Below the pieces are notes generated by a model. It saw only the letters and a program-made list of their open reading frames with translations, searched no databases and was not told the origin of the DNA. Positions 9,409 to 16,472 of a stretch of DNA of 64,000 nt are shown piece after piece (within the stretch, counting starts at the first letter, position 1; each line of letters begins with the position of its first letter). A program made the position numbers and the translations under genes. This DNA comes from Microbacterium maritypicum (GTDB lineage Bacteria; Actinomycetota; Actinomycetes; Actinomycetales; Microbacteriaceae), in assembly GCF_008868125.1 (NCBI RefSeq), contig NZ_WAAQ01000001.1, forward strand, positions 868,001 through 932,000, read 5' to 3'.

Positions 9409-10037
9409 GTGGTCTGCTCCTTCTCGGAATGGTGGATGCGATAGGTGAAGTCGCCCCGGTACTCGTACACGCGGCCGAGGAACGGCGCGTCGACGGTCAG
9501 GGCCATGCGCTGCCGATCGAGGGCATCGTCGAAGCGCTCGGTGAGGCGGATGAGGGGAGCGATGGGCGCGGGGATGCGCATCCGGAGGCGTCCGAGGCGC
9601 AGGCCGACCGCGCGGCTGACGAGGTGCAGCGCGCCCTGGTGCACCTCGACGTCGAAGCACGCGGCGACCAGGCCCGGCTCGCCCAGCTCGTCGACGACGC
9701 GGCCGTGTCGTGTGAGCGCCGCCGCATCGCGCATGGTCCACGGTCCGCGGTCGAAGTGGAAGGTGCGTTCGCCGATGGCCCTGGAGGCGATCGTGCGGTT
9801 CTCCACGCGGAACGGCACGTCACTCTCCCAGACCGCGGCGACCACGCCCCGGCGCTCGAGGAGACGGAGGAACGGCCACAACCATCGTCGCGGGGTGCCG
9901 ACGCGCTGGAACACGCCCTCGCCGATGCCCACTGCGCCATCGGGGATCGCCTCGAAGTACGCGCGCAGCCGGGGGTGCAGGTCATCGATGCGCTCGCCCA
10001 GCGCCCTGGCGTACGGGGACTGCGGCGGGGGCGTCAC
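9405..10037 (-). CDS. DUF4166 domain protein
   Basis: A 210-residue protein matching the DUF4166 pattern: an N-terminal helical part (YARALGERIDDLHPRLRAYF), then a beta-rich half with VPFRVENRTI, RTFHFDRGPWTM and a C-terminal VYEYRGDFTYRIHH. No enzymatic activity is known for the family. It is often linked with epimerase-like or saccharopine-dehydrogenase-like partners; here it is the first gene of a two-gene operon with a TIGR01777 epimerase. The GTG start at 10037 lies six bases behind a TAGGCT box. Confidence 0.82.
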   Translation of the reverse strand: MTPPPQSPYARALGERIDDLHPRLRAYFEAIPDGAVGIGEGVFQRVGTPRRWLWPFLRLLERRGVVAAVWESDVPFRVENRTIASRAIGERTFHFDRGPWTMRDAAALTRHGRVVDELGEPGLVAACFDVEVHQGALHLVSRAVGLRLGRLRMRIPAPIAPLIRLTERFDDALDRQRMALTVDAPFLGRVYEYRGDFTYRIHHSEKEQTT

Positions 10038-10043
10038 TCTTCG

Positions 10044-10049
10044 AGCCTA
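10044..10049 (-). promoter_or_regulatory. -10 box of a leaderless promoter
   Basis: TAGGCT (reverse strand) lies exactly six bases before the GTG start at 10037. Confidence 0.6.
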
Positions 10050-10089
10050 GCCCTGTCGTCGGCGCCTCTCCTCCGCGCCGGCGGAGCCC

Positions 10090-10707
10090 TCAGGAGGCGG
10101 GTCGCAGCAGCCGGTCGAGGAGGGCGAGCGCCTCGTGCTGAGGGGCGGTCTCGTCAAGCAGCCATTGCGTCTGGAGGCCGTCGGAGGCCGCCACGACGAG
10201 GGCGGCGACCGCGTCGGGATCGATGTCGTCGCGGATCCTGCCCTCGTCCTGCTGATGCCGGACGATGTCGGCGAGTCGGGCGCGGAGGCGGGTGAACCGA
10301 CCGGTCGCGAACGTGCGCGCCGCCGGGTGCCCTTCCTCGAGCGCCGTGGCGACGAGGGTCGAGTACAGCTGCACAAGTCCGGGGATCGCGCGGTTGATGC
10401 GCGCGGACTCGATCATCATCTCCACCGGCGTCGCATCCACCGCGGGCGCGCTGGGCTGTCGGGCCGGCACCGTGCTCTCCTCGTAGACGGCCACGAGAAG
10501 CTCTTCCAAGGAGCCGAAGTAGTGGGTGAGAGCCGCGTGGGTGACGCCCACCTCGCGGGCGATCGCCCGCAGGCTCGTGCGATCGGCGCCGCGCTCGGCG
10601 AACACCTCGATGGCGCGATCGAGGATCTCCTGTCGTCGAGCGATCCCCTTGGCGTAGGTGCCGCGCTGTCGTGACGGCTCGGCGGGCTCGGACGTGTCGA
10701 CGGGCAT
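10090..10707 (-). CDS. TetR-family transcriptional regulator
   Basis: A 205-residue TetR protein with the N-terminal DNA-binding domain at about residues 22-70 (RRQEILDRAIEVFAERG, TSLRAIAREVGVTHAALTHY, FGSLEELLVAVY) and an all-helical ligand-binding domain. It faces the sugar isomerase and dehydrogenase genes across a 108-base intergenic region holding an imperfect ACCAAA/TTTGGT palindrome, so it probably represses that pair and itself. The inducer is unknown, presumably a sugar or polyol metabolite. Confidence 0.9.
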   Translation of the reverse strand: MPVDTSEPAEPSRQRGTYAKGIARRQEILDRAIEVFAERGADRTSLRAIAREVGVTHAALTHYFGSLEELLVAVYEESTVPARQPSAPAVDATPVEMMIESARINRAIPGLVQLYSTLVATALEEGHPAARTFATGRFTRLRARLADIVRHQQDEGRIRDDIDPDAVAALVVAASDGLQTQWLLDETAPQHEALALLDRLLRPAS

Positions 10708-10713
10708 GAGGGG

Positions 10714-10719
10714 AGTCTA
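10714..10719 (-). promoter_or_regulatory. -10 box of the tetR leaderless promoter
   Basis: TAGACT (reverse strand) lies exactly six bases before the ATG at 10707. Confidence 0.6.
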
Positions 10720-10723
10720 GCGA

Positions 10724-10752
10724 ACCAAAACTTCCGCATGGAGGTATTTGGT
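10724..10752. promoter_or_regulatory. Putative TetR operator
   Basis: An imperfect inverted repeat with outer arms ACCAAA (10724-10729) and TTTGGT (10747-10752) and inner arms CTTCC/GGAGG, centred near 10738. It lies between the divergent -10 boxes and ends two bases before the rightward one. Confidence 0.55.
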
Positions 10753-10754
10753 GG

Positions 10755-10760
10755 TAGCGT
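10755..10760 (+). promoter_or_regulatory. -10 box for the sugar isomerase operon
   Basis: TAGCGT directly follows the putative TetR operator. The predicted transcript start near 10767 gives a leader of about 50 bases with a GAAGGAG ribosome site before the ATG at 10816. Confidence 0.5.
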
Positions 10761-10815
10761 GCCTGCACGGGACAGCGGTCCCGCCACGTCACCGATGACC
10801 GAAGGAGCACGACCG

Positions 10816-11622
10816 ATGACGATTCGGACTTCCCTGCAGCTGTTCACGATCAAGGACGAGCTGGAGGCCGACCTCGAATCCTCCCTCGCGGCGGTGGCCG
10901 CCCGTGGCTTCACTGCGGTCGAGCCCTACGACTTCGTCCGCCGCGCCGAGCCCCTCGCCGCGGCGCTGACCGCCGCCGGTCTGGTCGCCCCTTCCGGCCA
11001 CGCCTTCCTGGCGTCTTCGTCGTTCGTGAACCCAGACGGCAGCGGCACCACGGTGCCCGTGCCGACCCCGGCCGAGGTCTTCGCCGCGGCGAAGGTGCTG
11101 GGCATGGACACCGTCATCGACCCCTACACGGAGCCCGCGCGCTGGGAGTCGGTCGAGCAGATCGAGGAGACCGCGCGGCTGCTGAACGAGGCCGCCGAGG
11201 TCGGGGCCGGCGTCGGCGTGCGCGTCGGATATCACAACCACGCGCACGAGCTGGAGGCCGTGTTCGACGGCGTCACCGGACTCGAGATCCTCGCCGGTCT
11301 CCTCGACGAGCGCGTCGTGCTCGAGGTCGACCTGTACTGGGTGGCTCGTGGCGGCGTCGACCCCGTCGCGCTGCTCGGACGTCTGGGCAGCCGCGTGATC
11401 GCCGTGCACGCGAAGGACGGCACTCTCGACCCCGCACTCGCCGGTGCCTACCCGCCCGCAGACCAGGTGACGGCAGGAGACGGCTCGGTGCCGCTCGTCG
11501 AGGCCATCGCTGCGGCCCCCGCGCTCGAACTCGCGATCGTGGAGTTCGACCACTACGAGGGCGACCTGTTCGACGCCATCGAGCGCAGCCGGGTCTACCT
11601 CGACGAGAAGGTCGCCGGCTGA
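10816..11622 (+). CDS. Sugar phosphate isomerase/epimerase (xylose isomerase-like TIM barrel)
   Basis: A 268-residue protein of the AP-endonuclease-2/xylose-isomerase-like TIM-barrel family. Metal- and sugar-ligand regions are visible in GVRVGYHNHAHELEAV, VVLEVDLYWVARGG, RVIAVHAKDGTL and the C-terminal LAIVEFDHYEGD. Members isomerise or epimerise sugars, inosose or keto-polyols; the substrate here is not known. The ATG at 10816 with AAGGAG eight bases upstream is preferred to an earlier in-frame ATG at 10738 that lies inside the operator. The stop overlaps the next gene by one base. Confidence 0.9.
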   Translation: MTIRTSLQLFTIKDELEADLESSLAAVAARGFTAVEPYDFVRRAEPLAAALTAAGLVAPSGHAFLASSSFVNPDGSGTTVPVPTPAEVFAAAKVLGMDTVIDPYTEPARWESVEQIEETARLLNEAAEVGAGVGVRVGYHNHAHELEAVFDGVTGLEILAGLLDERVVLEVDLYWVARGGVDPVALLGRLGSRVIAVHAKDGTLDPALAGAYPPADQVTAGDGSVPLVEAIAAAPALELAIVEFDHYEGDLFDAIERSRVYLDEKVAG

Positions 11623-12761
11623 TGGCGATCGGTGCAGGACCCGTCGGCGTCGGCATCATCGGCGCCGGGAACATCAGCGACCAGTACCTGTCGAACCTCA
11701 CCACGTTCCCCGACGTGCGCGTCCTCGCGATCGGCGACCTCCTCGAGGAGCGTGCCAAGGCGCAGGCCGAGAAGTACGGCGTCCCGCGCTCCGGCGGCGT
11801 GGACACGGTTCTCGGCGACCCGGAGATCGACATCGTCGTGAACCTCACCATCCCGGCCGTGCACGTCGAGGTCTCCGAGGCGATCATCGCGGCGGGCAAG
11901 CACGTGTGGACCGAGAAGCCGATCGGCGTCGACCGCGAGGAGTCCCGTCGACTGCTCGAGAAGGCGGATGCCGCCGGTCTCCGTGTCGGCGTCGCCCCCG
12001 ACACCGTGCTCGGACCCGGCGTGCAGACGGCGAAGCGTGCCATCGCGCGCGGCGACATCGGTCGTCCGCTGTTCGCGCAGACCACGTTCCAGTGGTCGGG
12101 GCCGGAGATCTTCCACCCGAATCCCGCGTTCCTGTACGCCAAGGGAGCGGGCCCCCTGCTCGACATGGGTCCCTACTACGTGTCGGCCCTCGTGCACGTC
12201 TTCGGTCCGGTCGCCTCGGTGGCCGCACTCGGGCTGCAGGGCACGCCCACCCGTCGCGTGCAGGTCGGCGAGCTGGCCGGTCAGGAGTTCCCGGTCGAGA
12301 TCCCCTCGACGCTGAGCGTGCTGATGGACTTCGAGCAGGGCGGCCAGGCGCAGAGCGTCTACAGCACCGATTCGCCCGTCATCCGGCAGGGGATCGTCGA
12401 GATCACCGGCACCGAGGGCACCATCGTGATCCCGGACCCGAACACATTCGGCGGCGCGATCTCGATCACCCGACCGCTCACGCGCCTGTTCATCCCGCCG
12501 GAGCCGATCGAGCAGGAGGTCATCGACGTCGAGCAGGAGGGCGTGCTCTCCGGTCGCGGCGTGGGACTGCTCGACATGGCGCGCGCGATCGCCGCCGACC
12601 GTCCGCACGTGGCCACGGGAGAGTTCGGCTACCACGTGCTCGACACGCTGCTCTCGATCGAGGAGGCCGCGGAATCGCGCCGCTTCGTCGAGGTCGAGAG
12701 CACGCTCGATCAGGTCGGCTCCATCGCCGGTGACTTCGACCCGTTCGAGGCCACCCTCTGA
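11622..12761 (+). CDS. Gfo/Idh/MocA-family dehydrogenase
   Basis: A 379-residue NAD(P)-dependent sugar or polyol dehydrogenase. The N-terminal Rossmann motif GIIGAGNIS, the conserved cofactor/catalytic segment VWTEKPIGVDREE (Lys of the EKP motif) and the C-terminal beta-sheet domain with GAGPLLDMGPYYVSALVHVF are present. It overlaps the preceding isomerase by one base (TGATG), so the two are translated together and probably act on the same metabolite. Confidence 0.93.
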   Translation: MAIGAGPVGVGIIGAGNISDQYLSNLTTFPDVRVLAIGDLLEERAKAQAEKYGVPRSGGVDTVLGDPEIDIVVNLTIPAVHVEVSEAIIAAGKHVWTEKPIGVDREESRRLLEKADAAGLRVGVAPDTVLGPGVQTAKRAIARGDIGRPLFAQTTFQWSGPEIFHPNPAFLYAKGAGPLLDMGPYYVSALVHVFGPVASVAALGLQGTPTRRVQVGELAGQEFPVEIPSTLSVLMDFEQGGQAQSVYSTDSPVIRQGIVEITGTEGTIVIPDPNTFGGAISITRPLTRLFIPPEPIEQEVIDVEQEGVLSGRGVGLLDMARAIAADRPHVATGEFGYHVLDTLLSIEEAAESRRFVEVESTLDQVGSIAGDFDPFEATL

Positions 12762-12770
12762 CAGGGCCTC

Positions 12771-12821
12771 GTGGCGGCGGAGACGCGGATCAACGCGCCT
12801 TCGCCGCCACGGCGTTGATCA
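12771..12821. terminator. Interleaved inverted repeats at a convergent gene end
   Basis: Two inverted repeats alternate here. CGTGGCGGCG (12771-12780) can pair with CGCCGCCACG (12803-12812). GATCAACGC (12789-12797) can pair with GCGTTGATC (12813-12821). They sit between the convergent dehydrogenase and NYN genes and probably form a bidirectional terminator. The A-B-A'-B' order means the stems are alternatives or form a pseudoknot. Confidence 0.55.
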
Positions 12822-13817
12822 GGCGGCGGGCTCGCGCAAGCGGACCAGCCGCTCGTGCCCGGTCTCCTCGAGCTCGGCGATGTCGTCGCGCGACTTCAGG
12901 AAGTCGGAGAACGAGCGGTAGCCGAGGGCCTTCTCGCTGAACGAGGGGTCCATGCGGCGCATGTGCGTCTTGACGGCGGAGCTGTGCAGCCACTCGTCGG
13001 CGTCGGCCTTGTCGTGACCGAGGCGCAGCGCGCGCTCCAGCAACTGCGTCGCCACCTCCTGGTCATCGACCTTGTCCTCGACCCGGGGCTCTTCCACCTT
13101 GGGCGCGGGCTTGGAGCGCGTGCGCTTGGAAGCGGTCTTCGGCTTCGAAGCGGTCCCCGCAGCGGTTTCGGCGACGGCGTCGGCGACCGGGGCAGGCGGC
13201 TCCACCACGGCCTGGGTCTTCGCGGCGGCGACCGGTGCGGCCTTCACCGGGCGGACGACGCCGGGCAGCGAGTCGTACGACTCGAACTCGTCGCACGCTG
13301 CGGCCAGAGACTTCGCGGTGGAACCCGACACCCCGACGCCGATCACGTAGCGACCGAGCCGCTTGCAGCGCTGGGCCAGCGGCACGTAGTCGCTGTCGCC
13401 GGCCACGATCACGACATGCGTGAGATCGGGGAGTCGGAACATGTCCTCGACCGCGTCGACGGCGAGGCGGATGTCGGCACCGTTCTTCGCGTAGGCGGCC
13501 GCCGGGAACAGCTGCACGAGGTCGACCGCACGGGCCACGAGCTGTGAGCGGTACTCGGCGTTCACCGGGGAGGACCAGTCGGCGTAGGCCCGGGTGAGCA
13601 CCAGTGTGCCGAAGGAGGCGGCGTAGTCGATGATGGCGCCGACCTCGATCATCGCGCGGCTCAGCCGGTCGGTGACCTCCGGATCGTTCGGGTTCTCGCT
13701 GATCCGCTGGCGGTCCTTGCCGTAGGCGTTGCGTCCGTGGACGCGGTCGTACCAGGAGATGACGATGTTGTCGAAGTCGAGATAGACGGCGACGCGGGCA
13801 TCGGTGGCCTCAGCCAT
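12819..13817 (-). CDS. NYN-domain RNase-like protein with C-terminal LOTUS/OST-HTH domain
   Basis: A 332-residue LabA-like protein. The N-terminal NYN (PIN-like) domain covers about residues 1-170, with acidic metal-binding residues in VYLDFDNIVIS, TRAYADW, GADIRLAVDAVED and VVIVAGDSDYVPLAQ. An Ala/Pro/Lys-rich linker (about 180-250) leads to a C-terminal helical region (QEVATQLLERAL to GYRSFSDFLKSR) that resembles an OST-HTH/LOTUS RNA-binding domain. The predicted role is metal-dependent RNA cleavage or RNA quality control. It follows a dehydrogenase gene with a two-base gap, apparently in one operon. Confidence 0.87.
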   Translation of the reverse strand: MAEATDARVAVYLDFDNIVISWYDRVHGRNAYGKDRQRISENPNDPEVTDRLSRAMIEVGAIIDYAASFGTLVLTRAYADWSSPVNAEYRSQLVARAVDLVQLFPAAAYAKNGADIRLAVDAVEDMFRLPDLTHVVIVAGDSDYVPLAQRCKRLGRYVIGVGVSGSTAKSLAAACDEFESYDSLPGVVRPVKAAPVAAAKTQAVVEPPAPVADAVAETAAGTASKPKTASKRTRSKPAPKVEEPRVEDKVDDQEVATQLLERALRLGHDKADADEWLHSSAVKTHMRRMDPSFSEKALGYRSFSDFLKSRDDIAELEETGHERLVRLREPAA

Positions 13818-13819
13818 GA

Positions 13820-14806
13820 TCAGACCTCCTCACGGGGATAGCGGACGCCGATCTGCGCTCTGATCTCATCGAGGGTGCCCATGATCGCGACGCTCTCGGC
13901 GATCGGCAGGATGTCGCCCTCGAGGATGCCGTCGCGCACCAGCCGTTCGGCGGCGAGCGCCTGAAACTGCATGCCACGACCGTCGACCTCTGAGGTGTAG
14001 CTCTCCTGCACCGTGCCGTCCGGCAGGACCAGACGGAAGGTGGTGGGGCTGTACCAGACGGTGTCGATGTCGATGCGGCCGGCCGTGCCGATGATGCTCG
14101 CCACGTTGGGTCCTGCGGCGCGCGACGACGAGAGGCTGGTCGAGACTGCTCCTCCCTCGTGCGTCATCACGGTCGCGACCTCGGAGTCCGCTCCGGTCTC
14201 CACGAGTCGACCGACGGCGTGGATGGTGGTCGGTGCGCCGAGGATGTCCCAGATGAAAGAGATCGGGTAGATGCCGAGGTCGAGCAGGGCACCGCCGCCG
14301 AGTTCGAGGGCGTTGAGCCGGTGCGCGGGGTCGGAGGGGAGCAGCTGCGTGTGGTCGGCGCTCACCGCGCGGATCTCGCCGAGGGCGCCGTCGGCGATGA
14401 GCTCGCGGATGCGGACCATGTGCGGCAGGTACCGCGTCCACATCGCCTCCATGACCAGCAGGCCGCGCTCGGCCGCGAGCGCCTGCAGGTCTTCCGCCTC
14501 TGCCCGATTCAGCGTGAACGCCTTCTCGGCGAGCACGTGCTTGCCGTTCTCGAGCGCGAGCCGGGCGTTCTCATGGTGCATCGGGTGCGGCGTCGACACG
14601 TAGACGATGTCGATGTCGGGGTCGGCCACCAGGGCCTCGTACGAGGCGTGCGCGTGGGGGATGTCGAAGCGGGCGGCGAACGCGTCTGCCGACTCCTGTG
14701 AGCGGGATCCGACGGCCACGAGGTCGAGCCCCGCAGTTCGCAGATCGGACGCGAATGCGCCGGCGATACCGCCGGTCGCGAGGATTCCCCACCGAAGACC
14801 TGTCAT
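13820..14806 (-). CDS. Gfo/Idh/MocA-family oxidoreductase
   Basis: A 328-residue NAD(P)-dependent oxidoreductase with an N-terminal dinucleotide-binding fold (WGILATGGIAGAFA), the YVSTPHPMHHENA segment, HVLAEKAFTLN (the EKP-type motif with Ala for Pro), and the C-terminal domain with LELGGGALLDLGIYPISF, as in dihydrodiol dehydrogenase-like members. Substrate unknown. It heads a leftward operon with the NYN gene and has a leaderless-type promoter. Confidence 0.92.
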   Translation of the reverse strand: MTGLRWGILATGGIAGAFASDLRTAGLDLVAVGSRSQESADAFAARFDIPHAHASYEALVADPDIDIVYVSTPHPMHHENARLALENGKHVLAEKAFTLNRAEAEDLQALAAERGLLVMEAMWTRYLPHMVRIRELIADGALGEIRAVSADHTQLLPSDPAHRLNALELGGGALLDLGIYPISFIWDILGAPTTIHAVGRLVETGADSEVATVMTHEGGAVSTSLSSSRAAGPNVASIIGTAGRIDIDTVWYSPTTFRLVLPDGTVQESYTSEVDGRGMQFQALAAERLVRDGILEGDILPIAESVAIMGTLDEIRAQIGVRYPREEV

Positions 14807-14812
14807 GGTCTC

Positions 14813-14818
14813 AGCGTA
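14813..14818 (-). promoter_or_regulatory. -10 box of a leaderless promoter
   Basis: TACGCT (reverse strand) lies exactly six bases before the ATG at 14806. Confidence 0.6.
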
Positions 14819-14898
14819 GGGGGTGCTCCGGCCGTGACGGACTGTTACATCCCGTGACGCCCGGCATCGGCCCCGTGGCAGCGGCAGCCGAGGGCTCC

Positions 14899-14904
14899 TA
14901 CCGT
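14899..14904 (+). promoter_or_regulatory. -10 box of a leaderless promoter
   Basis: TACCGT lies exactly six bases before the ATG at 14911. Confidence 0.6.
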
Positions 14905-14910
14905 GACGGC

Positions 14911-16323
14911 ATGACCGAACCCCTCATCATCGGCGCCATGGTGCGCACCCTGGGCGCGTACCCCTCGGGCTGGCGTCAGCCCGGTGCGCACCGCGACCCC
15001 GCGACCGACGCCGACATCCTGCGCCGCATCGCCCGCGAGGGGGAGGACGCTGGTCTCGACTACCTCTTCTTCGGCGACTGGCTCGCGACGGGGCCGGATC
15101 TGGAATTCCGCGACCCGTACCTGCTCGCCCGCATCGACCCCGTGAGTGCCGTGCTCTTCCTCGCCGGTGTGACGTCGCGGATCGGTCTGATCGCCACGGT
15201 GAACACGACCTACGCCGACCCGTACACGACCGCGCGCTCGCTGGCCTCGCTCGACGTGCTCACCCGCGGTCGGGCCGGCATAAACCTCGTCACGGGGGCC
15301 GAACCGCGAGCCGCGGGCAACCACGGTCGCGACGCGCACGCCGACAACGAGACCCGCTACGACCGGGCGGAGGAGTTCGTGGAGGCGCTGCGGCGGCTGT
15401 GGGGTTCGTGGGGAGAGGATGCGTGGATCGCGGATGCCGAACGCGGCGTGCTGATCGACCCGGAAGAGCTCCATGCCGCCGACCTGCGAGGCGCGCACGT
15501 GCAGGTCGCCGGTCCGCTCAACGTCGCCCGCCCACCGCAGGGGCAGATCCCGATCGTGCACGCCGGCACGTCGCCGCGGTCGAAAGCGCTCGCGGCCACC
15601 GAGGCCGATCTCGCGCTGATCGCCGCGCCCACCCTGGGCGATGCGATCGCCACCCGCCGGCTGCTGCGGGACATCGCTGCCGAAGCCGGGAGATCTCCCG
15701 ATGCGCTGAACGTGATCGCCCCGGTGCTCCCCGTGGTCGCGGACACGGATGCCGATGCGCGACGCATCGTGGAGCGTCTACTCGCGCTGGTGCCCCTCGC
15801 CGACGAGCACCAGCGCGCACGGAGGGCTTTCCCGCACGACCGCACCGTCGCCGCGCTCGCCGACGCGTTCGATGTCCCGGCGGACGACCCGCTGCGCTCC
15901 GCCGCCTTCGACGCACCGGTGACCGCCGCCGAGGCCGTGCGACTGGGGGAACACGGCGCCCGGCTGATCGAGCGGCTCGGCCTCATCGCGGGACTGCGCG
16001 TGGCCGGAGCGGGCGTCTCCGGATCGGGAGCCGCCGGCGACGACCCCCTCACGTGGCGGCACCTCGTCGCCGCGCACGCGGTGCCCGCGGCCTTCGTCGT
16101 CGGAGATGCCGGGACGATCGCGGATCACTTCGAGACCTGGCGCGACGAGGGCGCCGCGGACGGATTCAACGTGCTGTCGGCCTTCCAGCCCGCGCAGTTC
16201 GAGGCGTTCGCACGCCAGGCCGCCCCCGAACTGCGCCGTCGTGGACTGCTGCGGAGTGCAAACGAGAGCGCGGGAGCGACGCTCCGCGATCGCCTGCGCA
16301 TTTCCTCGTATGTCGACGCGTGA
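14911..16323 (+). CDS. LLM-class flavin-dependent monooxygenase (NtaA/SnaA/DszA type)
   Basis: A 470-residue bacterial-luciferase-like monooxygenase of the NtaA/SnaA/SoxA subfamily. These enzymes use FMNH2 from a separate reductase and oxygen to attack nitrilotriacetate, sulfones or similar substrates. Family marks are the early GAYPSGWRQPGAHRDP segment, the GLDYLFFGDWLAT strand, the flavin-contact region RAGINLVTG, the insertion WIADAERGVLIDPEELHAAD, and GQIPIVHAGTS. The in-frame sequence before 14911 is rejected as coding because of the adjacent promoter. It precedes the ABC/monooxygenase operon and may belong to the same pathway (inference). Confidence 0.9.
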   Translation: MTEPLIIGAMVRTLGAYPSGWRQPGAHRDPATDADILRRIAREGEDAGLDYLFFGDWLATGPDLEFRDPYLLARIDPVSAVLFLAGVTSRIGLIATVNTTYADPYTTARSLASLDVLTRGRAGINLVTGAEPRAAGNHGRDAHADNETRYDRAEEFVEALRRLWGSWGEDAWIADAERGVLIDPEELHAADLRGAHVQVAGPLNVARPPQGQIPIVHAGTSPRSKALAATEADLALIAAPTLGDAIATRRLLRDIAAEAGRSPDALNVIAPVLPVVADTDADARRIVERLLALVPLADEHQRARRAFPHDRTVAALADAFDVPADDPLRSAAFDAPVTAAEAVRLGEHGARLIERLGLIAGLRVAGAGVSGSGAAGDDPLTWRHLVAAHAVPAAFVVGDAGTIADHFETWRDEGAADGFNVLSAFQPAQFEAFARQAAPELRRRGLLRSANESAGATLRDRLRISSYVDA

Positions 16324-16385
16324 CCACGCGTTTCCCCACGCGACATCCGGAGTCCGCCGGCTCGCGCCGCAAGAGCCGCGATTCC

Positions 16386-16391
16386 TACGGT
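16386..16391 (+). promoter_or_regulatory. Possible -10 box for the ABC/monooxygenase operon
   Basis: TACGGT lies 82 bases before the ATG at 16473. The intervening leader contains a tandem 14-base repeat and a GGAGG ribosome site. No convincing -35 is visible. Confidence 0.35.
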
Positions 16392-16425
16392 GAGACCCAC
16401 CTCACCTCACCACCGCGCCGCACCA

Positions 16426-16453
16426 CAGCACCGCACCCGCAGCACCGCACCCG
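16426..16453 (+). repeat. Perfect tandem 14-base repeat in the operon leader
   Basis: CAGCACCGCACCCG occurs twice, back to back (16426-16439 and 16440-16453), just before the ribosome site of the binding-protein gene. Function unknown. Confidence 0.8.
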
Positions 16454-16472
16454 AAGCCTGGAGGGCCCACCC

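Noticed and set aside
16440..16472. Riboswitch in front of the first importer operon
   Set aside because: The leader is short, strongly C/A biased and lacks paired stems. No SAM, cobalamin, TPP or other known core is recognisable.
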